DNA from: JBGQOG01 sp052113705
GTDB taxonomy: Bacteria > Pseudomonadota > Alphaproteobacteria > Rhodobacterales > Rhodobacteraceae
Direction: 5' to 3'
Length of the DNA stretch: 64,000 nucleotides
Assembly (NCBI RefSeq): GCF_052113705.1
Contig: NZ_JBGQOG010000012.1
Location: 1-64,000, forward strand
Shown: in pieces, positions 18,117 through 26,885 of the stretch
Layout of the letters: every line of letters begins with the position of its first letter
Position numbering within the stretch: position 1 is the stretch's first letter
Made by a program: the position numbers and the translations under genes
Notes under the pieces: model-generated
Databases searched by the model: none
Told to the model about the DNA's origin: nothing
What the model saw: the letters and a program-made list of their open reading frames with translations, nothing else

Positions 18117-19205
18117 TCACTTGCCCCAGATCTTCGCATATTCCTCGCGGTAGCCATTCTCGGGGTCAAAGATGTTCTTGTCGCCGCCGTCAAAGCTGAT
18201 GTTTTCCTTGGTGACCACATGCAGCGGCGAGGTGTAGCCCGACCATTCCGCGCCCGAAATGGCGCGGTTCAGCTCATCAATCAGCTGCCAGCCCTGCAGG
18301 TTCAGGGGCTCTGCCACCGTTACCGCCTGATACTGGCTGGCGCGGATCCGCTGATAGGCGCTCTCCGATCCGTCCCCCGCCGCCACCGATTTCGGGGCGC
18401 CGTCTCCGGGGATGCCTGCTGCCGCGAGCGAAGGGCCCATAAAGTCGAAATAGATGTCGTTAATGGCCAGACTATGCGTCCATTTCGCGCCATAACGTTG
18501 CAAAAGTGCAGTTGTCAGCGTGGGCATACGGTTCGATGTATCGGCAATCGGCGTGTCCACATATTCCAGAACCGTGCCACCAAGGCTCTCGATCGTCTCT
18601 TTGATCTTGTCGGCTTTGGCGATGGCAATCGCATAGGTGCTGTCGGTAAAGATCACCACGCCGGGCTTGCCACCCGCATCGGCAAAGGCCCATTTCGCCG
18701 CCGCCGCCGACACTTCCATCGCATCGGTCGAGACATTGGCAAAGATGCCATTGGCCGGATCCGAGCCGATCACCGGCGAGGCATGCCAGCTGACCATCGG
18801 GATGTTGGCGGCACGGGCTTCGCCCATCGCCGATTGCTGCTCAACCGAGTCAAAGCCATTGATGATGATGCCATCGGGCTTCAGCGCCATCGCCTGACCA
18901 AAGGCCGCCGTGCGCCCCTGGATCGAGCCAGCACCATCGAGTACCCGCACCGTCCAGCCGATTTTCGCCGCCGCTTCCTCAACACCATTGGTAACCCCGA
19001 GGATACCGCCGTTTTTCATATCGGCAGCGAGGACGACGATCGTCTTGCCCTCGGCGGCTTTCGGGCCGCTGGTCGGGCCGTCCCACACCGCCTTTTTGCC
19101 GGCATATTTCTGCACATCGGCCATCGCATCGGAAATGGCATCCGCCCAGAGCGGGGTCGCCGCGATCAGCGACACCACCGTCGCCATAAAGGTCCGTCTC
19201 AGCAT
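18117..19205 (-). CDS. periplasmic sugar-binding protein of ABC transporter (RbsB-like)
   Basis: A 362-residue periplasmic-binding-protein fold with a signal peptide (about 1-22, ending LWADA). Typical peripla_BP_4 blocks include GKTIVVLAADMKNGGILGV, LKPDGIIINGFDSV and SVAAGDGSESAYQRIRA. It would capture a sugar or sugar derivative and deliver it to the membrane complex encoded upstream. GGGAGG precedes the ATG. It is the last gene of an ATPase-permease-binding-protein operon. The operators upstream tie the transporter to the gluconate/idonate regulon, so a sugar acid or related polyol is plausible, but the ligand is not shown by sequence. Confidence 0.88.
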   Translation of the reverse strand: MLRRTFMATVVSLIAATPLWADAISDAMADVQKYAGKKAVWDGPTSGPKAAEGKTIVVLAADMKNGGILGVTNGVEEAAAKIGWTVRVLDGAGSIQGRTAAFGQAMALKPDGIIINGFDSVEQQSAMGEARAANIPMVSWHASPVIGSDPANGIFANVSTDAMEVSAAAAKWAFADAGGKPGVVIFTDSTYAIAIAKADKIKETIESLGGTVLEYVDTPIADTSNRMPTLTTALLQRYGAKWTHSLAINDIYFDFMGPSLAAAGIPGDGAPKSVAAGDGSESAYQRIRASQYQAVTVAEPLNLQGWQLIDELNRAISGAEWSGYTSPLHVVTKENISFDGGDKNIFDPENGYREEYAKIWGK

Positions 19206-19237
19206 GTTGTTCCTCCCTGAACTGCTGTTGGTCGGGC

Positions 19238-20260
19238 TCAGCGCTTGGCTGCGCCCTTTTTGCGTTGGGCATAGCCTGCGATGCCGATGGCAATGAGCAG
19301 GGTGACGCCGTTGAACATCGGCTCAACCCAGAACGAGCCGCCGGATTGCTGGATGCCGGAGATGCCGACCGCGAGGATCACCACACCGACGATGGTACCC
19401 CAGACGTTGACGCGCCCCGGTTTGATGGTGGTCGAGCCGAGAAAGGCGCCGACCAGCGCGGGCAAGAGGTATTCCAGCCCCACCGAGGCCTGCCCGATCC
19501 TGAGTTTCGAGGCGAGCAGAACGCCGGTTACCGCGGTCAGCACGCCCGAGGTGATGAAGGCTCCAATCACGAATTTGCGGGTGGGGATGCCGTTCAGCTC
19601 TGCCGCGCGCTGGTTGGCGCCGATGGCGTAAAGGAAACGGCCGATCGGCGTGTATTCCAGTACCAGCCAGAGCACCACGGTGATCACCAGCACATAAAAC
19701 CCGGTGATCGGCAGGCCGAACACAAAGGTGCCATTCAGCGCATAGAACCCCTCGGGCAACATGCCGACAATCTGCCGCCCACCGGTGTGCCACAGCGCCA
19801 GCGCATAAAGCACGGTGCCGGTGCCCAGCGTGGCGATGAAGCTGTCGATGCGCGCCACCTCGACCAGAATACCGTTCAACAGGCCGACAAAGGCACCGAG
19901 CGCCACCACCACCAGCACCGCAATGGGCCAGGGCAGACCATACATCGTTTGCAGCGAAATCGCCAAAACGTGCCACAAAACAATGCCGTAGCCGACGGTC
20001 AGGTCGATGCGTCCGGCCACCATCGGGATCATCGCGGCGAGGGACAGGAGGGCGATAATCGCCTTGTCCGAAATGATTGCCCGCAGGTTCAGCTTGGTCG
20101 GGAAGGTGTCGGGCAAGAGGATCGAGAAGAGCACGATCAGCCCGAACATCAGGATCACCAGCCCATAGGTGGGGGCAAGGCGGGCCAGACGGCGGGGCAG
20201 GCTGAGACCGGCGAGTTCGTCGCGGGTCGGCTCGATGGCATTGGATTCAATGGAGGGCAT
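19238..20260 (-). CDS. ABC sugar transporter permease (RbsC-like)
   Basis: A 340-residue inner-membrane permease of the BPD_transp_2 (ribose/xylose/galactose) type with roughly ten helices. Family blocks include GRIDLTVGYGIVLWHVLAI and the GTGTVLYALALWHTGGRQI segment. The coupling region is GRFLYAIGANQRAAELNGIP. It pairs as a homodimer with the ATPase encoded 11 bases upstream and with the binding protein 32 bases downstream. No second permease is present, as usual for RbsC systems. Confidence 0.9.
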   Translation of the reverse strand: MPSIESNAIEPTRDELAGLSLPRRLARLAPTYGLVILMFGLIVLFSILLPDTFPTKLNLRAIISDKAIIALLSLAAMIPMVAGRIDLTVGYGIVLWHVLAISLQTMYGLPWPIAVLVVVALGAFVGLLNGILVEVARIDSFIATLGTGTVLYALALWHTGGRQIVGMLPEGFYALNGTFVFGLPITGFYVLVITVVLWLVLEYTPIGRFLYAIGANQRAAELNGIPTRKFVIGAFITSGVLTAVTGVLLASKLRIGQASVGLEYLLPALVGAFLGSTTIKPGRVNVWGTIVGVVILAVGISGIQQSGGSFWVEPMFNGVTLLIAIGIAGYAQRKKGAAKR

Positions 20261-20271
20261 GATGGCTCCGA

Positions 20272-21777
20272 TCAGGCAGCTTCTGAGGCCGAGGCGGCCT
20301 GAATGAGGGATTGGGTGGAGAGTTGCGCGCCCGACAGCTCGGCCACCACCTGGCCCCGGCTGAACACCAGCGCGCGGTGACAGATATTGGCAATCTCTTC
20401 AAAATCGGTGGAGACGACCAGCACCCCCATCCCGCTCGACAAGGCATTGAACAGCAAGTGATAAATCTCGGCCTTGGCACCGACATCCACCCCCGCCGTC
20501 GGGTCTTCGGCAATCAGCAGGCGGCGCCCCGTGTCCAGCCAGCGCCCGACCACGACCTTTTGCTGATTGCCCCCCGAGAGGGCCTCGATCGGCAAGGACG
20601 GGTCATTCGGCGAGAGGCCGACGCGGCGGCCGAGCACCAAAGCGGCACCGGTCTCGCTCGCACGGCTGCGGAAGTTGAAGAGGTTCCGCCCGGCGGCGGT
20701 AGGGTTGAGAAAGGCGTTTTCCCGGATCGACAGCTGCGGCGCGATGCTCTCCACCACCCGGTCGCGGGCGACGAAACCGATGCCCGCCTGCATCGCCGTT
20801 TGCGCCGAGCGCAGATCGGGGCAGGCCCCTTCCAGCCGCACCTCACCCTGATGCGGCACGAGGCCGAACAGGCTGCGGCCCACATCCTCATGCCCGGCAC
20901 CGCGCAAACCGACAAGGCCCAGGAGTTCTCCGCGCCGGATCGAGAGCGAGACCGGCCCGACCATCGGCGTTTTCAGATCGGTCAGCGTCAGGATGTCCCC
21001 GCCCGTCTGCACCTCCGGGCGTTCAATTTCGCGCGCTTTGCGGCCGACGATCAGGCTGACCAGATCCTCGGGCGAGGTGTGGCTGACATCGCGCATCCCC
21101 ACCATCTGTCCGTCGCGCAGCACCGCCACGCGGTCGGCAATCTGAAAGATCTCATCCAGCCGGTGCGAAACATATATCATGCCAACGCCCTTTGCCTTCA
21201 GCGGGCGCAGGGCCGAGAACAGCCGCTCGACCTCATCGGCGGGCAGGCTGGCGGTCGGTTCGTCCAGCACCAGAAAATCACATTCCACCGCCAGCGCCCG
21301 CGCAATCGCCACCAGCGATTTCTCGGTACGGGTCAGGCTCGAGATGCGGGCGGTCGGCGCGAAATCGGCCTCGACCAAGGCCAGCGCGGCGCGGGCGCGC
21401 TCGTTCGTCGCTTCCCAATCGATCCGCCCGCCAAAGGGGCCGGGGCGGCGGGCATACCCCACGGCCAGCGCGATGTTTTCGGCCACCGACATCCATTCCA
21501 CCAGACCGAGGTCCTGGTGGATGAAAGCCACCGATTGCTTTTGGCTGACCGAGCCCGCGACATGCGCATAGGGCACGCCGTCAATACAGACCTGACCGCT
21601 GTCGGGGCGATGGATGCCGCCCAAAGTCTTGATCAGCGTGGATTTGCCGGCGCCATTTTCGCCAAGCAGCGCCACAATCTCGCCGCGCTCGACGCGCAGT
21701 GAGACGCCGCGCAGCGCTTGTGTGCCGCCGAAGGATTTGACGATGCGGTCGAAGAACAGACCATCATTGGTCGCCAT
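20272..21777 (-). CDS. ABC sugar transporter ATPase, duplicated domains (RbsA-like)
   Basis: A 501-residue cytoplasmic ATPase made of two ABC domains. The N-terminal copy has an intact Walker A, GENGAGKST, and Walker B FLVLDEPTA. The C-terminal copy has a degenerate Walker A (GLRGAGHED) but an intact signature LSGGNQQK, the usual asymmetry of RbsA/XylG/MglA proteins. First gene of the transporter operon. It is divergent from a LacI regulator, with two palindromic operators in the 176-base gap, so it is probably repressed by a GntR-like LacI protein. Confidence 0.92.
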   Translation of the reverse strand: MATNDGLFFDRIVKSFGGTQALRGVSLRVERGEIVALLGENGAGKSTLIKTLGGIHRPDSGQVCIDGVPYAHVAGSVSQKQSVAFIHQDLGLVEWMSVAENIALAVGYARRPGPFGGRIDWEATNERARAALALVEADFAPTARISSLTRTEKSLVAIARALAVECDFLVLDEPTASLPADEVERLFSALRPLKAKGVGMIYVSHRLDEIFQIADRVAVLRDGQMVGMRDVSHTSPEDLVSLIVGRKAREIERPEVQTGGDILTLTDLKTPMVGPVSLSIRRGELLGLVGLRGAGHEDVGRSLFGLVPHQGEVRLEGACPDLRSAQTAMQAGIGFVARDRVVESIAPQLSIRENAFLNPTAAGRNLFNFRSRASETGAALVLGRRVGLSPNDPSLPIEALSGGNQQKVVVGRWLDTGRRLLIAEDPTAGVDVGAKAEIYHLLFNALSSGMGVLVVSTDFEEIANICHRALVFSRGQVVAELSGAQLSTQSLIQAASASEAA

Positions 21778-21827
21778 CGTTCCTCCCCTCCCCTGGATTC
21801 CCGTGGTGTTTTTGGTAGTTTTTCGTT

Positions 21828-21843
21828 ACGTTATCGGTAACGT
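21828..21843. promoter_or_regulatory. LacI-type operator ACGTTATCGGTAACGT
   Basis: Palindrome with perfect 6-base arms (ACGTTA/TAACGT) around TCGG, 50 bases upstream of the ABC-transporter ATPase start. It is a variant of the GTTATCGATAAC element repeated across the island and resembles known gluconate-repressor (GntR-type LacI) operators. Confidence 0.75.
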
Positions 21844-21887
21844 TATGAATGACAATCAGGCCAGTCCGGCCATAAGTCAAGATATTA

Positions 21888-21899
21888 GTTATCGATAAC
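21888..21899. promoter_or_regulatory. LacI-type operator GTTATCGATAAC
   Basis: Perfect 12-base palindrome midway between the divergent ABC operon and the LacI gene, 54 bases before the LacI start. It could govern both transcripts. Confidence 0.8.
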
Positions 21900-21953
21900 A
21901 TTACGCCTCACAAACGGGCTTGAATCCCCTGAACTCTCCGGTAAGTTTCTGAA

Positions 21954-22961
21954 ATGACGAAAAAAACAACCGCCGGACTGGAAGAGATTGCCCGCGCCGC
22001 CGGGGTCTCAAAAATGACCGTCAGCCGGGTGCTGCGCGGCGGCACCGGATTTTCCGAAGAAACCCGCGACAAGGTGCTGCGCGAAGTGGACCGGCTGCGC
22101 TATGTGCCGAATCGACTGGCGGCGGCCTTTGGCACCACCGGGGCGTCGACATTGGTGGGCGTCTGCGTGCCGCGCCTGACCTCGCGGCTGTTTGCCGAAG
22201 TGCTGGAAACCATCGACCACACCCTCTCGCGGCTGGGCTATCAGACGATGATCGGCAGCCACGATCAAAAACCGGAGGCCGAGGAGGAATGGCTGAAAAG
22301 CCTCGTCTCCTGGCGGCCCGCTGGGGTGATCCTGTCCTCGCGCGAGCACAGCCGGGCGACGCTGGAGCTGTTGCAATCGGCCGCGGTGCCGGTGGTGGAG
22401 ATCTGGGATCTGAACACCCGGCCCATCGACCTCTCGGTCGGCTTCAGCCATGGAGATTGCGGCTTTGAGATGGGGCGCTTTCTGGTGGGGCGGGGGCGGC
22501 AGCGCATGGGCTTTGTCGGGGCGTTGGCCGGGGCGGGGACGCAGGGCCATGCGCGGCGCGAGGGTTTCGCCCGGGCCCTGGCCGAGGGCGGGCTGCGATT
22601 GGAGGAGAGCGAGATTTTGCACGACAGGCCCGGGTTTTACGCGGGCTATTACGGCACGGAAACCATCCTCTCGCGGCGGCCCGATCTCGATGCGCTCTAT
22701 TTCCATGATGACGAGATGGCCATCGGCGGGCTGGCCTATTGCGCGGCTAAGGGCATCAATGTGCCGGGGCGGCTGGCGATTGCCGGATGGGGGGGGATGG
22801 AGGCCGCCTCGATCCTGCCGAAACGGCTGACGACGACGGTGGTGCCGACGATCAATCTGGGGAAAAGCGCCGCCGAATTGTTGGTGGCACGGCTGCGGGG
22901 CGAGCCTTGCGCCGATGTGACGCTGATTGCCACAAGGTTGGTGCCGGGCGCCACGGCCTGA
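21954..22961 (+). CDS. LacI-family regulator (GntR-like)
   Basis: A 335-residue repressor with an N-terminal helix-turn-helix and hinge (IARAAGVSKMTVSRVLRGG) and a periplasmic-binding-like effector domain. The MTVSR recognition helix and the GLEEIARAAGVSKMT context resemble gluconate/idonate regulators. The ribosome site is weak (GGTAAG). Divergent from the ABC transporter and convergent with gnd. Two operators upstream suggest autoregulation. It is one of three such regulators in the island; their division of labour cannot be deduced. Confidence 0.88.
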   Translation: MTKKTTAGLEEIARAAGVSKMTVSRVLRGGTGFSEETRDKVLREVDRLRYVPNRLAAAFGTTGASTLVGVCVPRLTSRLFAEVLETIDHTLSRLGYQTMIGSHDQKPEAEEEWLKSLVSWRPAGVILSSREHSRATLELLQSAAVPVVEIWDLNTRPIDLSVGFSHGDCGFEMGRFLVGRGRQRMGFVGALAGAGTQGHARREGFARALAEGGLRLEESEILHDRPGFYAGYYGTETILSRRPDLDALYFHDDEMAIGGLAYCAAKGINVPGRLAIAGWGGMEAASILPKRLTTTVVPTINLGKSAAELLVARLRGEPCADVTLIATRLVPGATA

Positions 22962-22983
22962 GGCCGCAGCGCCCGCGCGGGGT

Positions 22984-24393
22984 TTAGTGATTGCCCCAGG
23001 GGCCATGATGCGCGCCCGGCGCATCGAACCGCTCAAACCCATGCGCGCCGAAAAAGTCACGCTGCGCCTGGATCATATTGGCGGTGGAACGCCCGGTGCG
23101 CATGATGTCGAAATAGGACAGCGCCGCCGCCAGTGCCGGCACCGGCAGACCCGAAGCCATGGCGAGCGACACCACCTTGCGCAGGGATCCATGGCTGGAT
23201 TTCAGCAGCTCGGTGAAGAAAGGCGCGAACATCAGATTGCGCGCCGGATCCTCGGCCAAAGCAATCGACATGTCGTTCAGCATTGACGAGCGGATGATGC
23301 AGCCCTCGCGCCAGACATGCGCCACGGCGGGCAGGGGCAAATCCCAGCCAAAGGCCGGTTTGGCCGCGGCCAGCAGCGCAAAACCCTGCGTGTAACAGAG
23401 GATTTTCCCGGCGATCAGCGCGGATTCCAGATCCTCTCGGGTGATGGCGCCGGGGGCGATGTGCTGGGGCGCGGCCCCAAAGATCGCTTCGCCTTCTTTA
23501 CGGGTGTCGAGCTGCGCCGACATGTTGCGCGCGGCCACGGCGGCCTCGATCACCGGGATCGGGGCCGAAAGGTGCTGTGCCTCAATCGCTGTCCAGCGAC
23601 CGGTGCCCTTTTGACCCGCGCGGTCGAGGATCACATCCAGCATCGCCGCCCCGGTTTTCGGGTCTTCGGCGAGCGAAACCTTGGCCGAAATCTCGATCAG
23701 ATAGGATTGCAACGGCCCGGCGTTCCACTGGTCAAAGGTGATGCCGCAATCGCTGGCATTCATCATCAAACCGTCGCGCATGACGCCATAAGCCTCGGCG
23801 ATCATTTGCATATCGGCATATTCGATCCCGTTGTGCACGGTTTTCACGAAATGCCCGGCCCCGGCCTGACCCATATAGGTGGCGCAGGGCTGGCCTTCAT
23901 ATTTCGCGGAAATCGCCGAGAGCACCGGCTCGACCCGCGCCCAATCCGCCGCCTCGCCGCCGCCCATGATCGAAGGGCCATGCCGCGCGCCTTCTTCGCC
24001 GCCCGAGACGCCGATGCCGAGGAAGCGGGTGCCGCTCGCGGCAGCTTCGGCCGCGCGACGGTTGGTGTCGTGGAAATTGGCATTGCCCGCGTCGATGATC
24101 AGGTCATCGGCATCGAGCAGCGGGCGCAGCGCGGCGATCTGCTCATCAACGGCGGCACCTGCGGGCACCATCAGGATGATCGCGCGCGGCTTGGCAATCG
24201 CCGCGACCAGCGCGGGCAGGCTGTCGCAGGGCGTGATGCGCGGGGCCAGATCGTCCGCCTCGGCATGGAATTTCTGCGTCGTGGCCGTCGTGCGGTTGAA
24301 AACCGCGATCGGAAAGCCCTTTTCGGCGATGTTCAGGGCGAGCATCGCCCCCATGGTGCCAAGGCCGATCAGGCCGATGGTAGGTTGGGTCAC
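22984..24393 (-). CDS. gnd: 6-phosphogluconate dehydrogenase, decarboxylating
   Basis: A 469-residue enzyme oxidising 6-phosphogluconate to ribulose-5-phosphate, CO2 and NADPH. The NADP motif is GLGTMG (10-15). The signatures IIDAGNANFHDTNRR, GVSGGEEGARHGPSIMGGG and the catalytic stretch GHFVKTVHNGIEYADMQM are canonical. The C-terminal all-helical domain ends with FFGAHGFER. The start is a GTG that overlaps the gluconolactonase stop by four bases (GTGA), with AAGGAG 10 bases upstream. It is the second gene of a gluconolactonase-gnd pair, hence a catabolic rather than housekeeping copy. Confidence 0.95.
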   Translation of the reverse strand: MTQPTIGLIGLGTMGAMLALNIAEKGFPIAVFNRTTATTQKFHAEADDLAPRITPCDSLPALVAAIAKPRAIILMVPAGAAVDEQIAALRPLLDADDLIIDAGNANFHDTNRRAAEAAASGTRFLGIGVSGGEEGARHGPSIMGGGEAADWARVEPVLSAISAKYEGQPCATYMGQAGAGHFVKTVHNGIEYADMQMIAEAYGVMRDGLMMNASDCGITFDQWNAGPLQSYLIEISAKVSLAEDPKTGAAMLDVILDRAGQKGTGRWTAIEAQHLSAPIPVIEAAVAARNMSAQLDTRKEGEAIFGAAPQHIAPGAITREDLESALIAGKILCYTQGFALLAAAKPAFGWDLPLPAVAHVWREGCIIRSSMLNDMSIALAEDPARNLMFAPFFTELLKSSHGSLRKVVSLAMASGLPVPALAAALSYFDIMRTGRSTANMIQAQRDFFGAHGFERFDAPGAHHGPWGNH

Positions 24394-25289
24394 GGGGTTT
24401 GCACTCCTTGGCAGTTCAGGTGGATGGAATAAAGGCTGGTGGTGGCGGTGATGAACATCACCGTTTTCGCGCGCCCGCCGAAGCAGAGGTTCGAGACCCG
24501 CTCGGGAACGAGGATCTTGCCGATCAGCTGGCCTTCGGGGGTGATGCAATGCACCCCGTCCTTGGCCGAAGACCAGATATTGCCCTGCCGGTCGAGGCGG
24601 AAGCCATCGGCGACACCGGGGTTGATGCTGTGAAACACCGCGCCGCCGGAGAGGCCGCCCGCCGCGCCCACCTCAAACATGCGGATATGCGTCGGGTCAC
24701 CCTGATACATCCGCCCGGTATCGGCGACGTAAAGCCGGGTTTCGTCTGGCGAAAATGCCAATCCGTTCGGGCAGTTGAAATCGGTCAACACTGCGGTGAT
24801 CTGCCCGGTGGCCGGGTCCACGCGGTAAACATTGCAGGGCAGTTCCTGCGTCGCGCGGAAGCCCTCATAATCGCTCATGATGCCGTAATGCGGGTCAGAG
24901 AACCAGATGCTGCCATCGGATTTTACCACCACATCATTGGGGGAATTCAATGGCTTGCCCTGATAGCTGTCGGCAATCACCGTCAGTGATCCGTTCAGCT
25001 CGGTCCGCGTGACCCGCCGCAGACCATGCTCGCAGGAGATCAGGCGGCCCTGGCGGTCTCGGGTATGGCCATTGGCAAAGTTTGACGGGCTGCGGTAGGT
25101 GCTGATCCCGGTTTCGGCATGCCAGCGCAGGATGCGGTTGTTCGGAATGTCCGAAAACAGCAGACAATCGGCATCGCCAAACCAGACCGGCCCCTCCACC
25201 CAGTCAAAGCCGGAGGCCAGACGTTTCACCGGCGCATTGCCCAGAATGAAGCGGTCAAAGGCCGGATCATAGCTCTCGAAAAAGGTCAT
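24390..25289 (-). CDS. gluconolactonase / SMP-30 family lactonase
   Basis: A 299-residue six-bladed beta-propeller lactonase that would open glucono-delta-lactone or another aldonolactone. Metal ligands are visible as Glu in VEGPVW, Asn in NSPNDVV and Asp in FSDPHYG and SPDETRLYVADTG. No signal peptide is evident, so it is cytoplasmic, as in many such operons. The start ATG has GGGGAGG in front. It heads the lactonase-gnd unit; the GTTATCGATAAC operator lies 22 bases upstream in the gap shared with the divergent GlcG-like gene. Together with gluconokinase it routes lactone to 6-phosphogluconate. Confidence 0.9.
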   Translation of the reverse strand: MTFFESYDPAFDRFILGNAPVKRLASGFDWVEGPVWFGDADCLLFSDIPNNRILRWHAETGISTYRSPSNFANGHTRDRQGRLISCEHGLRRVTRTELNGSLTVIADSYQGKPLNSPNDVVVKSDGSIWFSDPHYGIMSDYEGFRATQELPCNVYRVDPATGQITAVLTDFNCPNGLAFSPDETRLYVADTGRMYQGDPTHIRMFEVGAAGGLSGGAVFHSINPGVADGFRLDRQGNIWSSAKDGVHCITPEGQLIGKILVPERVSNLCFGGRAKTVMFITATTSLYSIHLNCQGVQTP

Positions 25290-25310
25290 TGGTGTTCCTC
25301 CCCGATTTTT

Positions 25311-25322
25311 GTTATCGATAAC
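25311..25322. promoter_or_regulatory. LacI-type operator GTTATCGATAAC
   Basis: Perfect copy of the island's 12-base palindrome, inside the 66-base gap between the divergent gluconolactonase and GlcG-like genes. It can repress both. Confidence 0.82.
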
Positions 25323-25355
25323 ACATGCGCCGGTCAATTTGAAAGGACAAGTGAC

Positions 25356-25778
25356 ATGGACTTCGTGCAAACCCAGGCCATCCTGACACATCGGGCGGTG
25401 CTGGCCATGCTGAATGCGGCGGTGGCCGAGGCCGAGGCGATGGGGCAGCCGCAATGCGTGGTGATTGTCGACGCGAGCGGCGAGCTGCTGGGTGAGATCC
25501 GCATGACTGGCGCAAGGTTTCTGAGCCGGAAGTCGGCGCGGGCCAAGGCCTTGACCGCGGCCTCTATCGGGGCGCCGTCGCAGAACATTCCCGAGGCGGT
25601 ACGCCCGGCGATCGCGGCGGCAAGCGGCGGCGCGGTGACAGGGCTGCAGGGTGGCTTGCCGATCCGCATTGGCGGCATGCTGCTGGGCGGGATCGGTGTC
25701 GGCTCGGGCAGCGGCGCGCAGGATGCGCAGGTGGCCGAGGCCGCGCTGCGCGCGGTTGGCGCCGATATGCCGACGTGA
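25356..25778 (+). CDS. GlcG/HbpS-like (DUF336) protein
   Basis: A 140-residue protein of the GlcG/HbpS fold: an N-terminal helix, the strand CVVIVDASGELLGEIRM, the FLSRKSARAKALTAAS helix and a Gly-rich C-terminus (GGLPIRIGGMLLGGIGVGSG). Family members accompany many sugar-acid and glycolate operons; some bind heme, but the function here is unknown. AAGGA precedes ATG 25356. It is a single-gene transcript with its own terminator and shares an operator with gluconolactonase, so it belongs to the same regulon. Confidence 0.83.
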   Translation: MDFVQTQAILTHRAVLAMLNAAVAEAEAMGQPQCVVIVDASGELLGEIRMTGARFLSRKSARAKALTAASIGAPSQNIPEAVRPAIAAASGGAVTGLQGGLPIRIGGMLLGGIGVGSGSGAQDAQVAEAALRAVGADMPT

Positions 25779-25784
25779 GGGAAT

Positions 25785-25811
25785 GGCCCGGCTTGCGCCG
25801 GGCCGTTTGTT
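25785..25811 (+). terminator. terminator after GlcG-like gene
   Basis: Perfect 8-bp stem GGCCCGGC/GCCGGGCC with a TTGC loop, followed by GTTTGTTTTC. It lies in the 48-base gap between two convergent genes and could also slow transcription from idnD. Confidence 0.8.
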
Positions 25812-25826
25812 TTCGGCGCCAATGCC

Positions 25827-26873
25827 TTAGCTGAAGGTGATCTGTGCCTTCATGCTGAGCGTGCTGCGGTCCGAGGCGATCTTGAATGCCTCTTCCGCCT
25901 GCGCGAGCGGCAGCGTGTGGGTGATCAGCGGTTTCACATCGATCAGGCCGGATTTCATCAGCTCCACCGCCATGGCGAATTCCTGATGAAAACGGAAAGA
26001 ACCGCGCAACTCCAACTCTTTGGAGGTGATCGCCATCATCGGCAGCGACATGTCGCCCCCGAGGCCAAGCTGCACGATCACCCCGCGCGGACGCAGGGCG
26101 GTGATGCCCGCGTTCAGCGCCGGGGCCGCGCCCGAGCATTCATAAAGCACATCAAACGTGCCCTTGTCCGCGCCATAAGCCGCCAGTTCCTCGGGATGCG
26201 TCATCGAGTTGATCACCCGGTCGGCACCGAGGCTTTTGGCAAATTCCAAGACCGAATCCGCAATGTCGACCATGACGATCTCGGCCGCGCCCGCACGCCG
26301 TGCGGCCAGCAGGCAGAGCGTGCCGATCGGACCCGCCCCGGTGATCAGCACCCGTTTGCCGAGCATCTCACCCGCGCGGCGGGTGGCGTGCAGACAGACC
26401 GAGAGCGGCTCTGCCATCGCGGCTTCGCCGGGGGTCAAACCATCGGCCACCACGCATTGGCTGTCCTCGACCACCAGCACTTCCCGGAACGCGCCCTGAA
26501 TGTGGGGAAAAGGCATGGCCGAGCCATAGAAGCGCATGTTCAGGCATTCGTTCTGCAGCCCTTGCAGGCAGTATTTGCAGGCATTGCAAGGACGCGAAGG
26601 TGACACGGCAACCAGTTGACCAACCTTGAGGTTTTCGACGCCTGCACCCAATTTTGTCACATAGCCTGCGACCTCATGGCCCAGAACCATCGGCTGTTTC
26701 AGCCGCACCGCGCCAAAACCGCCATGGTTGTAATAGTGCAAATCCGAGCCGCAGACACCGCCGGTGGCCATGCGGATCTGCACCTGTCCGGCGCCGGGTT
26801 CTTCCACCGGCTGATCCTCGATCCGCAGGTCTTTCGCGGCATGGATCACGATGGCTTTCATCATCTCGGTCAT
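25827..26873 (-). CDS. idnD: L-idonate 5-dehydrogenase, zinc-dependent
   Basis: A 348-residue medium-chain dehydrogenase that would oxidise L-idonate to 5-keto-D-gluconate with NAD(P). Catalytic zinc ligands are Cys41, His66 and Glu67; the structural zinc uses Cys96, Cys99, Cys102 and Cys110. The Rossmann motif is GAGPIG. The segment YYNHGGFGAVRLKQPMVLGHE is typical of IdnD rather than of sorbitol or threonine dehydrogenases. GAGGG precedes ATG 26873. It is second in a two-gene unit after the 2-hydroxyacid dehydrogenase, divergent from idnO-gntK. Confidence 0.9.
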   Translation of the reverse strand: MTEMMKAIVIHAAKDLRIEDQPVEEPGAGQVQIRMATGGVCGSDLHYYNHGGFGAVRLKQPMVLGHEVAGYVTKLGAGVENLKVGQLVAVSPSRPCNACKYCLQGLQNECLNMRFYGSAMPFPHIQGAFREVLVVEDSQCVVADGLTPGEAAMAEPLSVCLHATRRAGEMLGKRVLITGAGPIGTLCLLAARRAGAAEIVMVDIADSVLEFAKSLGADRVINSMTHPEELAAYGADKGTFDVLYECSGAAPALNAGITALRPRGVIVQLGLGGDMSLPMMAITSKELELRGSFRFHQEFAMAVELMKSGLIDVKPLITHTLPLAQAEEAFKIASDRSTLSMKAQITFS

Positions 26874-26885
26874 CGGGTCATTCCC

